From positions 18,385,501 through 18,449,500 of the forward strand of contig CM043869.1 in NCBI GenBank assembly GCA_023846275.1: a DNA stretch of 64,000 bases, in the 5' to 3' direction. The position numbers and the translations under genes were made by a program. The notes under the pieces were generated by a model that saw only the letters and a list, made by a program, of their open reading frames with translations, was not told where the DNA came from and did no database searches. How positions within the stretch are numbered: the stretch's first letter is position 1; every line of letters starts with the position of its first letter. Positions 63,240-64,000 of the stretch are shown here, piece after piece. The DNA is from Vanilla planifolia (taxonomy: Eukaryota; Streptophyta; Magnoliopsida; Asparagales; Orchidaceae).

Positions 63240-64000
63240 TTATAACATCCTTAAAGGTATACAAATAAATTAAATTAAATTTATATTAAAATTTTTATTA
63301 TGAAATTCTTAATTATTTAGAAATGTCACTAAGGGAATCCAATGTTAGCATTTCATATGTGAATCAATCATGAAATAAAAGATTAAAATATAAAAGAAAT
63401 TATTAAAATACCAAACAAGTTTGGAAAAATATGAAACTTATATAAAAACAAAGAACTAGAGGAATAGTTAATTTAACAAAATGTAATGCTTAGGAGTTAA
63501 TTAAAATGATTAATATGGAGAATATACTTTTTAATATGATTTTAATCAAAGAATTATTTAAATTCTTGAATAATTAATGCTTAATAAATTTTTTCCAAAA
63601 CTTTAATTTCTCATTCGCCAACTTAAGGAGAAAGTGCAATAGTAAGGAAGGAATCAAGATTAGAGGAGGCTCTATCATTTCAGAAACAACGTAAGAGGAA
63701 GAATCTTGCAAAAAACCAAAAGAAGCATATTATTCAATTTTATTGTGCATTTATTTGTTATTTGATGAGATGTATAGATTCCTTCACAATTGGCATAGAT
63801 GATAACTCATTGACTTGGAAATTATTTTGATATAAGGTTTGAGTATGCCTGTATTAATTATTTCATGGTTACCTATATGTTATATATTGGGCTTCATATT
63901 ATTGATGGTCAACATATGTATACTCATTACAACTCTTCATGTATACATATTTCTATTTTGTATGAAAATGACAATAACAAAATAATCGCATTTTCTATCA
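63240..64000 (+). repeat. 3' LTR of gypsy fossil 3, cut by the window edge
   Basis: A purine-rich tract (AAGGAGTAAAAAA, about 63217-63229) ends at TATAACATCC, close to the TGTAACA(C/T)CC start of Del/Tekay-type LTRs. The last 300 bp align with 46890-47170. Confidence 0.65.

Larger units (their letters stand above)
46400..64000 (+). mobile_element. Ty3/gypsy retrotransposon fossil 3, with nested insertions
   Basis: This + strand element runs out of the window. In order it has a 5' LTR region (within about 46400-49700), gag core (about 51060-51500), zinc knuckle and protease (about 57850-58190), a protease/RT linker (to about 58460), the end of reverse transcriptase and RNase H (about 61140-61730), integrase (about 62050-62760), a purine-rich tract and a 3' LTR from about 63240. 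The family pattern (Del/Tekay-like pol) is recognisable. A LINE splits gag and another LTR splits pol. It is broken many times. The 3' LTR matches 46890-47170 at about 70 percent by eye. Confidence 0.82.

Noticed and set aside
1-64000. tRNA, rRNA, or other structured RNA genes
   Set aside because: I looked for tRNA B-box-like strings and rRNA-like conserved blocks on both strands and saw none that could be supported by eye.

Overview
This is plant nuclear DNA: very AT-rich, full of old LTR retrotransposons and one L1-type LINE, with a single recognisable host gene. That gene has 18 coding exons on the + strand (13447 to 32606). Its spliced product is 674 residues, by my count, and is a kelch-motif acyl-CoA-binding protein (class IV ACBP, the type of Arabidopsis ACBP4/5 and rice ACBP6). 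Residue choices in the ACB domain look closest to what I recall of the rice protein, so a non-grass monocot is my best guess, held weakly. I see no prokaryotic, viral or organellar gene, no tRNA or rRNA and no CRISPR array.

Layout. 1-1267: the 3' part of a GC-richer LTR with 92-bp subrepeats and a TATA box. About 1270-11450: a very decayed Ty3/gypsy element on the - strand with two diverged LTRs, interrupted by other inserted DNA. 11450-13200: AT-rich spacer with a microsatellite. 13200-13446: promoter and 5' UTR. 13447-32606: the ACBP gene, whose large introns hold a solo LTR (intron 4) and three independent sets of tandem direct repeats (introns 2, 10 and 12). 32607-35500: 3' UTR, then unclassified AT-rich DNA. 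35510-35800: a cluster of short repeats resembling transposon subterminal repeats. About 35830-43590: a second - strand Ty3/gypsy fossil with clear LTRs. About 43900-46060: an LTR fossil. About 46400 to the window end: a third Ty3/gypsy fossil, on the + strand, into which a 5.6-kb LINE (- strand, about 51950-57600) and another LTR (about 58500-60960) have inserted.

The gene's likely role is cytosolic binding of long-chain acyl-CoA esters, with a kelch beta-propeller and a C-terminal coiled coil for protein contacts. Its most unusual structural point is intron 16, which must use a GC donor (GC-AG) to keep the frame. The rest of the window is a layered record of insertions, and the nested order can be read from which element interrupts which. 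I found nothing that supports a novel enzymatic or defence system here.
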